From Parelaphostrongylus tenuis (lineage: Eukaryota > Nematoda > Chromadorea > Rhabditida > Metastrongylidae): a DNA stretch of 64,000 nt. Both the position numbers and the translations under genes were made by a program. The stretch lies in NCBI GenBank assembly GCA_019055375.1, contig JAHQIW010000623.1:124001-188000 (forward strand). Direction: 5' to 3'. The notes below the pieces were generated by a model. That model saw only the letters and a program-made list of their open reading frames with translations. It ran no database searches and was not told the origin of the DNA. Of this stretch, positions 12,168-23,804 are shown piece after piece. Within the stretch, counting starts at the first letter, position 1, and each line of letters opens with the position of its first letter.

Positions 12168-12800
12168 TAGACAGAAAATTTCATAAGAGTGTTTGTAATC
12201 AATAGCAAGCTCAAATCTCTGGCTACTGCACTATGTGCGCCTTTTTTGAGAAAGCCTTTTCATAACGCTGTAGCATTCAAAATAAAATTATGTTATACAC
12301 CGGCCGCGCACTCACTGGAAGCACGAAAAGCATATGAACGCGTGGAGAAAATCTTGCAGTATCAGAGTCACACGTTCTATCTGGAGTTACTTCCGAAGCG
12401 GGAGAAAAAATTTCTAATTAAATAACATCTGCAGACCACATGTGTCGTGCGCCAAACGAAATCGAATCGCCGTATGGAGTTCGTGGCCACCGCTTATCTG
12501 CCTACGCCCAGCCTAAACTTTAGCCGAAAAAACAACGCCAACGTCTGTGAAACTCAATCTTATCTTCTCGGCTACACTATAGTGGAACGGTATTTACAAA
12601 AAACAAGGGCAGCGTTGGAACCAACGAGACCTACGTTATTGAATGGCTACTCATAATTCCAGGGAACAGTTCTGTGAGAAATATGCGCGCGTGAAACAAA
12701 AACATATTCTTTGTGCTACAACGTTATTAAGAAGGTTTTCCAAAAACAGTAGCGTAGCACAGCAGCCGTTGATTAAGCTTTCAAATAACTAGTGAAAGTG
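12168..12800. mobile_element. Non-autonomous long-TIR transposon (family A, copy 2)
   Basis: The left terminus (12171-12295, CTCAAATCTCTGGCTACTGC) and the right terminus (about 12690-12798, in reverse complement) match the family A consensus. The interior stretch at 12340-12425 also recurs near 45380-45450. No transposase is present. Confidence 0.65.
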
Positions 12801-13385
12801 AACCCAAAATTATTTGTTCAGAGAAAGAGGTAGAGTCTTCGTTTCTGTCATGTCCCTTTAGGGACCAGCGTTGATAGGCATGCGGCGTCATGCCGTCACT
12901 TGCGCAGCGGTCAGAGAAGCGACCAGACAAAGGCATTTGCATGTTTGCACATGTGTCTGGCTATCTGCCTGCTCTCCCACGAGACGCGACACCGCCATCA
13001 CAGTAGCTGAGTGAGATTTGTCGTCGCACGGAGAGCATCAAAACTACTCGCATAGTCCTTAAAGGGATATGCCAGACAAGTAACGTCTCGATGGACACCT
13101 CACGCATAGACAGACCACCTCAAATTGCAAAGTCGACTCGTCATTTTTGCAGCAACTGGGCTGGACCACGGTACCACATGCACCGCTGATGGACATTGCT
13201 CCAATGCGCTACATCTTCCGCGCCATGAGGCAGTATTTGAGGGAGAAAAAAATTTAAAAAACTACAACCACCTTCAAAGTGAGCTCATCCACTTCCTTAG
13301 TCGCCACACTCAATTTTATAGGAGGATGACATCCAATCTTTCCCAACAGATACTTGCGTAACATTGATCATGGTGGTGATTATGA

Positions 13386-13680
13386 AAAGGATAAAGCTCT
13401 CAGCGTTGACCAATCTTTAAGGGATGCGCCATGCATTCGCTTTCAATTCTTTAACGTTTAAGGTGACTGAATGCATATCTGGCCTTCACAAAAACTTGCG
13501 GTGGCCTCTCGCGGTATCAGGTCAGTCCTCTTTATACTCCTAGACAAGTTTGATACCAGTCTGGTAGCAATTTATTAACCTGTGAGGGATGGAAGACCTG
13601 ATAAGCCATAAAATCGAGGTCAAACCATCGACATAATGTGCGACGCAGAGCACCTCTAACCACTGGCCACATGCGCTCGA
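13386..13680 (-). mobile_element. tRNA-derived SINE, about 300 bp (copy 1)
   Basis: On the minus strand the head GCGCATGTGGCCAGTGGTT and GTGCTCTGCGTCGCACAT lead to a degenerate B box, then a body ending GCCGAGAGCTTTATCC-like at 13386. It is the same family as the copies at 18.0, 22.9, 40.9, 51.8 and 62.2 kb. Confidence 0.8.
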
Positions 13681-13884
13681 TGGTGATTATATTAATAATC
13701 GAATTCTACAACTAGACAATAACTGAACAAACAAAAGTGCCTGGATGTGAAAACATATGACAGCTCAATATTGGATCATTCCATAATTTCATATTTTGGC
13801 ATTCGGGTTTACAAACACTATCAAGAGCGTTTTACGACGCTTTACTCGTTTTTAAGAGGCTGCTTTACTATACTAGTTGACTTC

Positions 13885-13930
13885 TGTTGAACACAGATAT
13901 CAGGACTGCTGTTGAACACAGATATCAGCC
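13885..13930. repeat. Short tandem duplication
   Basis: The unit CTGTTGAACACAGATATCAG occurs twice, separated by a few bases. Confidence 0.85.
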
Positions 13931-13989
13931 ATATGAGAGTCTAGTCTCTAGATATAAGGGGTTCCGTAAGTTCCTGTGCTAGGGGAATA

Positions 13990-14405
13990 AACACCAAATT
14001 TGTTACCCAGAAGTAAGTTAGAAATGTATGATTCTGATAGTGCTCAATTGCGCATGTTCCAGCGAACATTTGGTATACAACTTGCCCGTACGTGCTTTAA
14101 GATGAAGCTGTCGTGGAAACAAATCAGTCTGCTGCTCATGCACGAATGTCGCGTAGGGGAAAATGCTAATGAAGCGGCGCGCAAGATTAATGGAGCTTGG
14201 GGCGATGATATGGTTCCAGAAAGGACGGCTAGGAAGTAAATCGCGTGGTTTAAATCTGGAGAAAACAGTCTGGAAGATAAGCCGTGCTCGGCGCGTCCAC
14301 AGGAAGCTCTTACTAACCTTGGGCGCCGCTTCACTGCCATTTCCCCTACGGCGCCTTTCGTTTAAGAACAGCAAGCGAATTTGTTTCCAAGCGGCTGTTT
14401 CTTAA
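13990..14405 (+). pseudogene. Mariner transposase fragment, N-terminal helix-turn-helix region
   Basis: From about 14090 the frame reads SWKQISLLLMHECRVGENAN, then EAARKINGAWGDDMVPERT, then an in-frame stop after ARK at 14237, then IAWFKSGENSLEDKPCSARP. This matches the DNA-binding N-terminus of mariner transposases (HTH_48-type, ending in SLEDxPRxGRP). The catalytic domain is absent. The opposite-strand ORFs over this interval are shadows. Confidence 0.75.
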
Positions 14406-14654
14406 AGCGAGTACAGGCAAGTTTGAATACCAAAAAGTTCACAAGAAAATCCGTAATTGAACGGTATCAAGATCTTGCAAGTTTGTTTACTTCTGGTGAG
14501 TAAAATTGGTGTTCATTGCTGTAGTGCCAAAACTTATGAAACGACCAAATACACTGCAATATAACTGCATAACTTGGATTTTTGCAGAAGAGCAGTCGTG
14601 AAAACATATATGCTTTAACGATGCAACGTCTCTACCACCGCTAAATTAGCCCAT

Positions 14655-14845
14655 CGGATTTGAAAAATGACTAGAAAAGGTACTTCGAAATTATACTATT
14701 TTCACTGCTTTTTTCGCAGTGTTATTATGTTACTTATATGACTAAGAGGTTGAGTGGTGAACAAAAACACGGCCTCAGGCGAGAATCGAACCCACGTTTC
14801 ATCCCGTCCGGGGACGCGTGCTCTACCACTACACCACTGAGGACT
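14655..14845 (-). repeat. Single arm of the tRNA-like fold-back family
   Basis: The sequence from CTTCGAAATTATA through a minus-strand tRNA-like block (14772-14843, GCCTCAG acceptor side, GGTTCGATTC B box) matches one arm of the element at 26.3-27.0 kb. The second arm is missing. Confidence 0.7.
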
Positions 14846-15009
14846 AGAAAAGGACTGTCTGACTTACTTTTTTTTCCGACAGCGTTCAAGTCAGAGTCCG
14901 ACGACAAGCGGAGTGCCCACATCTAACTCTCGGATGACCTAAGATTACATAATAAACTATATAGGCATACATCTAAGAATGCTGAGTGGCAAGCAAAAAT
15001 TCCATCTCA

Positions 15010-15078
15010 AGCGGGATTTGAACCCGCATATCACCCTTCCCGGAGGCGCATGTTACAAATACACCACCAGAGTTATGA
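15010..15078 (-). repeat. tRNA-like repeat
   Basis: The minus strand shows TGGTGGTGTATTTGTAAC and a good B box, GGTTCAAATCCCGC. It is a diverged member of the tRNA-like family. Confidence 0.55.
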
Positions 15079-15474
15079 TTTTGCGAACACTCTTGAATGA
15101 AGTGTTTGAATAGATTTAAGAGGGATATCTAATCGCAATAGGGATAGTCTAGTAGAAAAATAGAGGATTATATCGATAAAATCTTTTGGGGATGATAGCG
15201 CTGTATGCTATCTGAACTGCCCGACTATACAAAAAAAAAAAACACATAAATGAAAAGGGTGGTAAATCTGGCAGAGTGCCAGAAATTTTCGAATCCTCAC
15301 AACCGTTTGAAAAAAGGGCCACTTTGGTCTAAAAAAAAGGGGATTTTGAGAGAAGATTATATGATTAATAGAACAGAAAAAAGTATAGGAAATGGAATAA
15401 TAAAGTAATAAATGGGAAAAAAACTATCATGATAATATCCGCTATTGTTGAATGATATGCAAAACTTCGAACGT

Positions 15475-15545
15475 CACAAGGGAATCGAACCCGCATTCAC
15501 CCTTTTCGGGGAACGCGTGCTAACCAATTGCACTATCGAGGCTCC
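15475..15545 (-). repeat. tRNA-like repeat
   Basis: The minus strand shows an A-box-like TAGTGCAATTGGTTAGCACGC and a B box, GGTTCGATTCCC. The acceptor ends do not pair well. Confidence 0.55.
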
Positions 15546-15611
15546 TTTCCTATTATCACCCTTTCTGAGGTGTTTATATCTGAGACGGCGACGAATTCAA
15601 AAAGATTCGCT

Positions 15612-16690
15612 GGACAGAAACTTTTCATAGGAATGCCAGTAATCATTCGAAAGCTTCAATTTCTGGCTAGAGCTCTACGTGGTCGGGTTTTCAAAACACC
15701 CTTGTATAACTCTATAAAATTCAAAACAAAATTATGTATCACACGATCACGCGTTTTTTTTATCTCGCTTATATTTCTCTAGACAAAACTCGTTACTTGG
15801 AGTGTTAGTACTCATTCGATAGCACAAGTTTCAAACTCAAAAATGCTTGCCATTTAGAAGAGCTACTTCTATAGCGCTGCAGGAGATAGAAAAGATTTAT
15901 GCTTCAGACCTCATCGCGCAGACCTCTTCCTACCGACTATTCACCTGTATCACCTGTCGTCCCACTGATCGTCGAGTGACTCGAGCGGGCACCAGTAACA
16001 CTTCCATTTTCCCTATCGCGTGGAAGAGAGCCCATTGGGTCCTCCTCGCTCTAGCGACTCGATGATCATCATATCTTTCTTCTATCGCTTTCGTGAAGAA
16101 GTCGGACCAACGGGTCAGTGGTCTTCCTTTAGAGCGCTTGACGTCCCGAAGAATCCAGTTGGTAACGGCTCTCGCTCATCGGTTGTCGTTGAAGCGCATC
16201 ACGTGTCCTGCCCACCTTATCTTCGACTATTAGCCATCATTGAATAACGTAAGTTCCCATGAATCGAACGCTGTGCTTATTTTCTAAGAATACCGTTTAC
16301 CGGGGAAAATTTGGTCGAATTCTACACTTTCGACGACCTTGCTTACCGTCCAATCCACAGAGCGGGGGCGGGGCGATCGATCGATCGCGCTTGAAATATC
16401 GCTATTCAGTAGGGGATTTTTTCAGCGCGTCAATATAACTTTCAGACAAAAATGTATGATTCTAATACTACGGAAAATTCTCTACACGATGATATTCTTT
16501 TCGTGCTTACCGCAAATTATACGCGTCATAAAAATGAAGGCGAGATGCGAGTGTGAAACATAACTTTATTTCGGATATTACAGCGTTATAAAAGGTTTTT
16601 TGAGAAATCGGCGATGTGGGGTTGTAGGTGGAGATTTAAGCTTACGAATGGTTACCAGCCCTCCAATGAAAAGCGCTTGCCCAGTGAATG
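15612..16690. mobile_element. Long-TIR transposon (family A, copy 3) interrupted by an RTE fragment
   Basis: The left terminus (15612-15745, ATTCGAAAGCTTCAATTTCTGG) pairs with the right terminus (about 16561-16690). The right end is shared with the left arm of the large inverted duplication at 16561-17380. An RTE LINE tail lies inside. Confidence 0.6.
15900..16232 (-). pseudogene. RTE-clade LINE, reverse transcriptase ORF C-terminal fragment
   Basis: The minus strand reads RWAGHVMRFNDNR, stop, then AVTNWILRDVKRSKGRP and LTRWSDFFTKAIEE, ending RARRTQWALFHAIG. This is the characteristic end of RTE-clade ORF2, downstream of the reverse transcriptase domain. It has one in-frame stop and lacks all catalytic domains. 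Its extreme 3' end recurs on the plus strand at about 27748-27805. Confidence 0.8.
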
Positions 16691-17380
16691 ACGTCGGTTT
16701 TCAAAAATTGCCGTCGTCTAACATGTACGTTCCGTTTCTGCGACAGAAGCCCTCGATCCGTCAGCAATCAACCGTATTAACGGTTTGGCCTAGTGATCAC
16801 ATATCGATTTCGCCTGCAGCTCAAAGCTCTGCACATCACTCAACATGATTGGATCGACATTGGTAACATCATATCCATGCGAAAAAGCGAATAAAAATTC
16901 CTGTTGAAATAAAATAATAATAATTAAAAAATAATAAATAAAAAATTACAAAAAGTAAAATTAAACCAATTACAATAATAAAAATATCGAAATAATAATA
17001 ATATTTATACTCATATTTCAAAATATTTCAACTAGAATTTTTATTCAACGACTTTCTCGCAGATATTTGATGTTACCAATGTCGATCCAATCATGTTGAG
17101 TGATGTGCAGAGCTTTGAGCTGCAGGCGAAATCGATATGTGATCACTAGGCCAAACCGTTAATACGGTTGATTGCTGACGGATCGAGGGCTTTCTGTCGC
17201 AGAAACGGAACGTACATGTTAGACGACGGCAATTTTTGAAAACCGACGTCATTCACTGGGCAAGCGCTTTTCATTGGAGGGCTGGTAACCATTCGAAAGC
17301 TCAAATCTCCACCTACAACCCCACATCGCCGATTTCTCAAAACAACCTTTTATAACGCTGCGATATCCGGAATAAAGTTA
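16561..17380. repeat. Large inverted duplication, arms about 345 bp
   Basis: Left arm 16561-16907 and right arm 17023-17380 are near-identical inverted copies over about 300 bases, diverging towards the centre. Visible differences are few, including a one-base indel near 16750/17190 and one replacement near 16640. The loop of about 115 bases is AT-rich and resembles the sequence after 17380, so part of the loop is repeated too. The outer 120 bases of each arm are family A termini. The similar ORFs in the two arms only reflect the duplication. Confidence 0.9.
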
Positions 17381-17526
17381 ATGATAAGTAAAATTTAAAA
17401 AAATAAAAAACAAAAACATTACAAAAAATAGAATTAAACGAACTACATTAATAAAAAAATCGAAATAAGGAAATCTATTCACTATGAAACGTCGTACCTA
17501 TACATGACTGGAACTCGTCTTAGAAA

Positions 17527-17860
17527 TGATACTTTGGTGAGGCCGCCACACCTTCGATGATAGCCGACTGCTCTCTGATGGTTCAGTGAGGCCGCCGCAC
17601 CTGCGATGGAGGCCGAATCGCAGCCAAACACATGGCACTCGCTGCGCATCGACGACGCGTTGCGGTCGTTGGCACGCTACCAAGCCCATTGCAACGGCGG
17701 CCGTCGAGTCGACGAGAATCGAGCGTACTGTAAGCGGCGGGTTGCCGTTGCTCTGCGTGTGTGTGGTGCTCATCGTTTTGAACAACTTTGGTGCATTGAT
17801 TTCAATGCACACACTGTTGCACACGTCGCGACCTCTACGTATTGATTCCAATGCGCACAC
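17527..17860. other. GC-rich patch of unknown origin
   Basis: This stretch is much richer in G+C and CpG than its surroundings and starts with an imperfect tandem unit (TGAGGCCGCCACACCTTCGA and TGAGGCCGCCGCACCTGCGA). Long overlapping ORFs exist on both strands but show no recognisable domain. It could be part of a transposon 5' region or foreign DNA. No function is proposed. Confidence 0.4.
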
Positions 17861-18028
17861 CTTTCGAAAGGTTTATATCGCAGGGAATGGATTTCTATGG
17901 AAGATTTTCTAGAAGTCGGTAGACTCCTCAAAGCACATGGTGAGTTGAGCATTGGTCTAGAAAAGTTCTACTCTGGATTTCGAAATAGAGAAAACCGTAT
18001 ATGCAACAATTCCAGAAGATATGCAAAA

Positions 18029-18334
18029 TCGAGGGCGCATGTGGCGCAGAGGTTAGAGATGTTCTGCGTCGCACACTAGGTCAGTGGTTCGATCTCGCGC
18101 TCATGGCTCACCAAGCCATGCATCCCTCCCGATCGGTAAAATTGGTATCAGACTGGTCTCAGACTTGTCTGCGAGGATAAGCAGCACTGACTCGGCTAGG
18201 CGGGAGGCCTCCGCGAGTCATTGTAAGGGACAGATATGAGTTCAATCACCTCAAACGAAGTTAAAAAATTGAAGTTGAATGCATGGCGCATCCCTCAAGG
18301 ATTGATCAACGCCGAGAGCTTTATCCTTTTTATG
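18029..18334 (+). mobile_element. tRNA-derived SINE (copy 2)
   Basis: The head has GGCGCATGTGGCGCAGAGG and B-box-like GGTTCGATCTC about 50 bases later, then the family body (GTAAAATTGGTATCAGAC) and the tail GCCGAGAGCTTTATCC. About 300 bp, nearly full length. Confidence 0.85.
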
Positions 18335-18349
18335 CAGAATTGACCTTTA

Positions 18350-18415
18350 GCGGGACTTGAACCCTCGTCTCATCCTTTCGAGGTGCACAAGCCAGCCACT
18401 GCGCACGAAAAGCCG
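18350..18415 (-). repeat. tRNA-like repeat
   Basis: The minus strand reads GTGCGCAGTGGCTGGC and a good B box, GGTTCAAGTCCCGC. Confidence 0.5.
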
Positions 18416-18879
18416 TTTTTCAAAAGAGTTCGCTGGACTGAAATCTGGGTGGTATTCGACTATTATCTCAATTTTGATTGCTGTAGTGAGTCATAGTGTA
18501 AAAATGGCATAAATATGGATGAAAATATTGAAACAGATGTGCATACGTTAGGAAATACTTTCAAATAGTCACAACAATGTGTTTGTATTTTACTTCATAG
18601 TAATGCATACTAAATTCTAGTTTGAGGAAAAACCTCCCTTACATCCGCGAAAAAATGAAATTGTATATTTATTTCACACAGTATCTACATACATACAGTT
18701 CGTTGAATCACATATACATATACATGTATCTATATGTAGTGCAATGCAGTAGTAAATTATAGATTCTTCGAAAGCTCGCGCTGTCTCATCAATAATGCTG
18801 AACCTCACAGCGTAAACAAAACTAGGGAAAAGTTTGATGAATTGGAGAGGATCGAGATCTTTCCGCACCCAGCCTACAG

Positions 18880-19172
18880 TCTAGATGCTGCGCCGCCCGA
18901 TTTTCGTCTTTTCCGCTAATTGAAACATTCCTGCGTGGACGGCGATCCGAGACATTTGATTAAGTTGAAGAGGCATGTTAGGAGTTTTTTGATTCAAAGC
19001 CCTAGGAATGACGATTTCGAGCAGATCCGGAAGCTTACAGATCGTTGGTAATATGGACTATAGATAGTGATGTTCTTTATCTAAAGAATACTCATTGTGG
19101 ATTTTGTTATTATTTATGTATAACTTTGAATTTTCGTCGGGTGTTACGGAAGCTTGTCCTGAACCTGATAAT
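18880..19172 (+). pseudogene. Mariner transposase C-terminal remnant plus 3' terminus
   Basis: The frame reads APPDFRLFR, stop, then after a frameshift RHLIKLKRHVRSF and FEQIRKLTDRW, matching the mariner C-terminus after the last catalytic Asp. It is followed at 19130-19170 by a degraded terminal repeat (GGGTGTTACGGAAGCTTGTC) like that of the element at 54.4-55.3 kb. The 5' half is missing. Confidence 0.65.
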
Positions 19173-19199
19173 ATCTTATATGGCATTTATACCCATAGA

Positions 19200-20390
19200 G
19201 CGATGGAGGAAAATCTTTCTTACAATCCCGTCACGTCCATAACTGCCACCAATTCTCTTAGTAATCAGAAAAATCATGGTTCATTCTCAAAAAATCAGCA
19301 AGCCTTCAATAGCCGAAAATTAGAAATGGTTCAATGGGCATGAGGCGCGGAAATGGCTGCGCTTGTGAAAGGGATAAAGATGACCTTAGTTTTTTTGCTG
19401 CGTTGAAGGAATTATAGATAATGAATCTTCCTGCCTTTTTGAAACAAGCCGATCTCCAAAGAAGACATTTTGAAAACATCGAAACGGGTGACAATAGACA
19501 AGCGGGTTGTTGTGTAATGGAATCTGAATCAAAATAATGTTATTTATTTGTTTAAAGAACAAAGGGTCAGGAAGAACAGGAAACCAGGATCGTATGAAAA
19601 GTGGCTGGAAAGTTCAAAAATGACGCTGTTCAAGCACTCATACAACGCAGATGTCTATGACGCAATTTCTATGTAAGTTGATATCAAGAAAGATAATCAA
19701 AATAAAACAATATCTTAGGCATAAGATGGGAATTTCTGGGGAATTTCGAGATTTTGAAGGAAATATGGTGAGCTTTTGAAAATGCGGTTTTTGCGTTTCT
19801 TTTTTGAATTTCTTCTGGAAGCCACTAGAAAGATTAAGGATAATATTCAAGACAAATCAAAGCTATTTGTTCTATAACGTGGTGAGATATTAGTATGCAC
19901 CTGTAATTGTCATGGATACCTGAATTTGAGAGCAAAGTAGAAGAGAAGTGCGATTTTTATAGAGTTGGAGTTCACATATTCACAAGAATCACTAAAAGTA
20001 GCAGGGTTTTCTTGAAGTGTTATAAGCTTATACATTCCATCTACAGCACCTAAATGACTGGTCGTCCTAATGAACGTCTGTTGACTCAGTGGTCGCCAAT
20101 AAGTCTCCATTTAGATTATACCGATACGAAATGGTGTCTTCATAATCCTAATCATGAAACGAATCATGAGAGTTCTTTGTGGTCCCGATAGAAATATTCT
20201 CCTTGATACAAATTCCGTCCTATTACCGATCAGCAGAGCTATCCAGGAAAAACAAGACATATTTGAAACCAAATTTTAGAAAACCAACACAGGAAGGAAG
20301 GATTCGATAGCTGAAAGTCAATTGGTATATTATCTGAGGAGATCTCATCGAGGCTCGGAACTGAAATAGTTGTGACGATTTCTATCATCA
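19200..20390. other. No feature seen apart from short open frames
   Basis: Ordinary AT-rich sequence. A minus-strand frame at 19912-20110 ends at a possible GTATCC donor, but has no clear acceptor or motif. Confidence 0.4.
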
Positions 20391-20393
20391 TAG

Positions 20394-20556
20394 CTACTTC
20401 GTCTCGATTCTTGCTATTTTTCCAACGAACTCAATACCAAAGTCGTCGTCCGTCCCATCTTCTCGATTTATCACTTCATGTGCTCTTTATTCTTTGTGTG
20501 GTCCATCTTAGTTTTCATTGCGATGATGATAAATGTTGGATTTCAGAACAGCACAT
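20394..20556 (+). CDS. Candidate internal exon with a transmembrane segment
   Basis: After the acceptor TATCATCATAG, 54 codons are open and end at a strong donor, GTAAGT, in phase 1. The peptide includes KVVVRPIFSIYHF followed by a hydrophobic helix (CSLFFVWSILVFIAMMINVG). Joining it directly to the exon at 22224 would create a stop, so an intermediate exon is needed if both belong to one gene. No family is recognised. Confidence 0.3.
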
Positions 20557-21498
20557 GTAAGTGCAAATTTGAAGTTGTTTTCACATCTTCAAACCGCTGT
20601 TGATACAGTAGAAAGAACAAATAGTACGTGAAAGAGGGATGGTTTCCAGCAGGAATGACAGTTAAAGAGGAATAGATTAGTACATGAATGCGATAGGACC
20701 TGTACAAACGCCATCAGTCATTGACAGCATCCGTCTCTCGTAATTAGATTCCTAGCACCGCGATCCGAGAATTAAACTGCATGTATAAAAGCATTGTGAT
20801 AGAGCCTACAATAAAAAAGCAGTCGGGATTGAAAATGGAAAAGCTCGAGAACATAAAGCTGCTCCCTTGAAAAGAAAAGTTACTGTGTGGTTTCAGAAGT
20901 CCCTCTGGGAAGCCTTAGTGCTGGCCGGAGATGTGGTTTGTCAGGGTGAAAAAAGGACGGAATTAAGTGCTTAACTGCTTAGCCCAAAGAAAATGAAGAG
21001 CGCCGACCGTGTTAGCAAGTTTGAAAGGCATATAAAACTGGAGTCCTGGGATTTGCCATTGATGAATACTATTTTATCTCATGAAATGATAAAAATTCTT
21101 CAAACAGGGTGAAATCCCAATGTTCAAAAAGTGATTCACTTGAAGTTTTTTTTTTGAATGAGCGAACTAATTGACCACACTTGTGGCAAGCTTCTCACCT
21201 TACGCTAACGTTCTAGTGATAAATTATACAATCAGAACTATTATTTCCATCTACAGTATTCATCCCAACTGCTTCGTCCTTTTCTGCGCCTTAACATTTA
21301 CTCTACAAGATGCCTAAGAACTTTCAAAGATTCGCACATTGTGGTATGGCGGGCAGGGTTATCGAGCCCGTGAAAACAATTTACGGTATCCATAGAGCTA
21401 CTGAGAATCCTGAATGTTTACTCTGATGAGCATTTAAAGCATTTGATATGATACGCGCTACAGGACAGCTCTTTGTGAAAGCGCATAGATTATAATCA

Positions 21499-21852
21499 AC
21501 ATACATCTTGAGGGGTAATTACGAAAGCTTCTGCGCTACCATTCTTAAACAGAACTCCTGCGTGTGCGATTCTCATTGGCCTTTTTTCAGTTTGGAAATA
21601 TGTTGAAATATTGGTTATAAAGATACTTGCAGTTCTTCTCTTGATAGAGTCTCCTTTCATGCTATGTGGTTCTGTGGTCAAGTACTCATTCATGCCCATG
21701 GAATCGTAAAACGCAGCATAGAATTGAAATGTTTTCTCCCTTAAGCGAAAAATTCGAGACCACAGAACTCGGTTGTTTAATAAAATGATTGAAAGAAGAT
21801 TTTGACCGGTAATTCCATATTTTGACAAATAATTCAATGGCCCATTTACCAA
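21499..21852 (-). CDS. Candidate minus-strand exon
   Basis: 118 codons are open; the end (AFVITPQD) is followed by a good donor, GTATGT. A second minus-strand frame with a plausible protein (GANFGKWAIELFVKIW) overlaps its 5' half, so either a frameshift or coincidence is involved. No domain is assigned. It lies between two candidate plus-strand exons. Confidence 0.25.
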
Positions 21853-22223
21853 AGTTAGCTCCTCTACAGAAATTCAGCGTATTTGACACAGTTTATGAGT
21901 CAAGTAAAAGCTAAAAGTCATCAAACGTTCCCCTTTGATTGGCCAGCTATGCACCGAATGATCTCGTTCTATCTATCTTCTTTATCAATCCTTTACTGAT
22001 AATATGAGTCATGGTGGAGCTGAAATTCAGGGTGAACCGGCAGCAGTTGGCAATAATCATTCAATGACAACAATCGAAACAAGAAGTTGAAAAATCTAGT
22101 CTCGAAATGTCCAGTATATCGCTTAGGAATGATCATTAAACCACTTAACAATGATATTAGTGATATTATGCCAATGGACGGATGCACTACAGTTTTCCGC
22201 AATTCATCTGTTTTCTGTTTTAG

Positions 22224-22396
22224 AACGGCTTATATGGATAACCGACGGCAATTCCCCAGGTGCAGTATGTCAAAAGTGCACTGAAGACCTTATAATGGTG
22301 ATGGAAGGCGTTCTCAAGCGAAGAAACAAGCAAACCTCTTCCATCAGAATTGAAGGGCCTTCTTTCTTTATCAACACCACTTCTCACCAAACATAA
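22224..22396 (+). CDS. Candidate terminal exon
   Basis: It follows a very good nematode acceptor (CTGTTTTCTGTTTTAG), is open for 56 codons and stops at 22396. The peptide starts RLIWITDGNSPGAVC and ends FFINTTSHQT. Incoming phase is 1. No family is recognised. It may share a gene with 20394-20556 if a linking exon exists. Confidence 0.35.
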
Positions 22397-22893
22397 ATGG
22401 CTCAATCTGGCAGGCATTTGCCTTCAACAATTTTTGTTTAACACTTTCATTCGAGTTACTCTTCATTTAGACCCGATTTTTTATACTCGCAATCGGTTTG
22501 TGTAGTATTCTCTCTTTCCTATTCCTGAATATGAAAAGCAACAACCGAATGACTAACTTGTGTCATAGATTTCCGAAGAGTAAATCAGTACTAGATGCTC
22601 TTAAAACCTGAGATTCTTATCACTTCTGATACTTTACTCTTGAAACCATATTTTGATACTAATGCGCGGAAATAAATCGGTAAAACAGAGAAGACTACGG
22701 CTTTCGTATGTCGACGTGCTTCCACTGCCTCTGTAGAAAATCACGAATGGACTATTCTAGAAACCGTGTTCTACTTTAACGTTAACTTTATGCACCTATA
22801 GGATGACGAGCTCGCGAGAACACTTGTGTGATTATTTATTCCAGGCGAGCGCAAATCGCCTTTTATGCATTTTTCGCTACTGCATTTAACTAT

Positions 22894-23202
22894 GAGCGCA
22901 TGTGGCGCAGTGGTTAGAGGTGCTCTGCGTCGCACAAGAGGTCAATGGTTCGATCTCACGCTCATGGCCCACCAAGCCATCCATCCCTCCGGGGTCGGTA
23001 TATTGGTACCAAGCAGGTCTCAGACTTGTCTAGGAGGATAAGCAGCACTGACTCGTGACTCGGTTCAACGGTAGGCCACCGCGAGTCATTGTAAAGGCCA
23101 GATATGCATTCAATCACCTCAAAACGAAGTTAAAAATTGAAGTCGAATGTATGGCGCATCCCTCAGGGATTGATCAACGCCGAGAGCTTCATCCTTTTTT
23201 TA
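22894..23202 (+). mobile_element. tRNA-derived SINE (copy 3, best preserved)
   Basis: Starts GAGCGCATGTGGCGCAGTGG, with a perfect TGGCGCAGTGG A box and a GGTTCGATCTC B box. Full body with GTATATTGGTACCAAGCAGG, and the tail GCCGAGAGCTTCATCC followed by a T run. The 109-residue ORF across it is not a gene. Confidence 0.9.
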
Positions 23203-23804
23203 TCCATTTAACTAGTTGGGCATATTTTACAGATATCAGGATGACCATCAAATTCACTCACACGCTTAAGGAGATCAATGACTTAACACAACGGCTTGAG
23301 GGTTCCTCATTTGAAAGGCATAATTGGATCAAGGGAAGATACGTAATGAATACTAATAGCAGCAATGACTATAACAATATCTAGAACAGAAGTAAACCAT
23401 TATGCAAAAGAATAGTACTGACAGCAGTTAGTTAGCTAGTCAGTGTTATTTTGCTTGGAAAGATTTTCCGGCTAATATTCTTCGTAAAATTTTCCACCCC
23501 ATGTCTAGCTTGTCAAGAGCGCTCGCCGTACTTTGTGGATCGGCAGAGTTAGCAGCTTGTAATTTCGCTCCTTTGGGCAGAAAATGTTGTCTCACAATTG
23601 AACAAAATGTAGGTAGACTTAGATATATGTTATGCCTCTCTTGACAAACGACTAGCATGGGAAGTAATATTAGTACGATGATAAAAATGACGATGGTGCT
23701 GGTGGTTAATGAAGGCGGTAATTATAACAGCAATGAGACAAGAATAATCTTCTTTATTCGCTTGATTGATTATTTTATTCCTCCTCAAAATGTGTTCTTC
23801 TTTT

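Noticed and set aside
14018..14374. 118- and 98-codon minus-strand ORFs
   Set aside because: They are antisense shadows of the mariner HTH fragment.
16600..17340. Two nearly identical short proteins on opposite strands
   Set aside because: They are the same DNA in the two arms of an inverted duplication, and have no other support.
17498..17912. Overlapping ORFs of 120 and 108 codons in the GC-rich patch
   Set aside because: Few stops are expected at high GC. Both strands are open and no domain is visible.
22894..23384. 109-codon ORF starting at 23055, and a similar one at 62030
   Set aside because: Both read through SINE copies.
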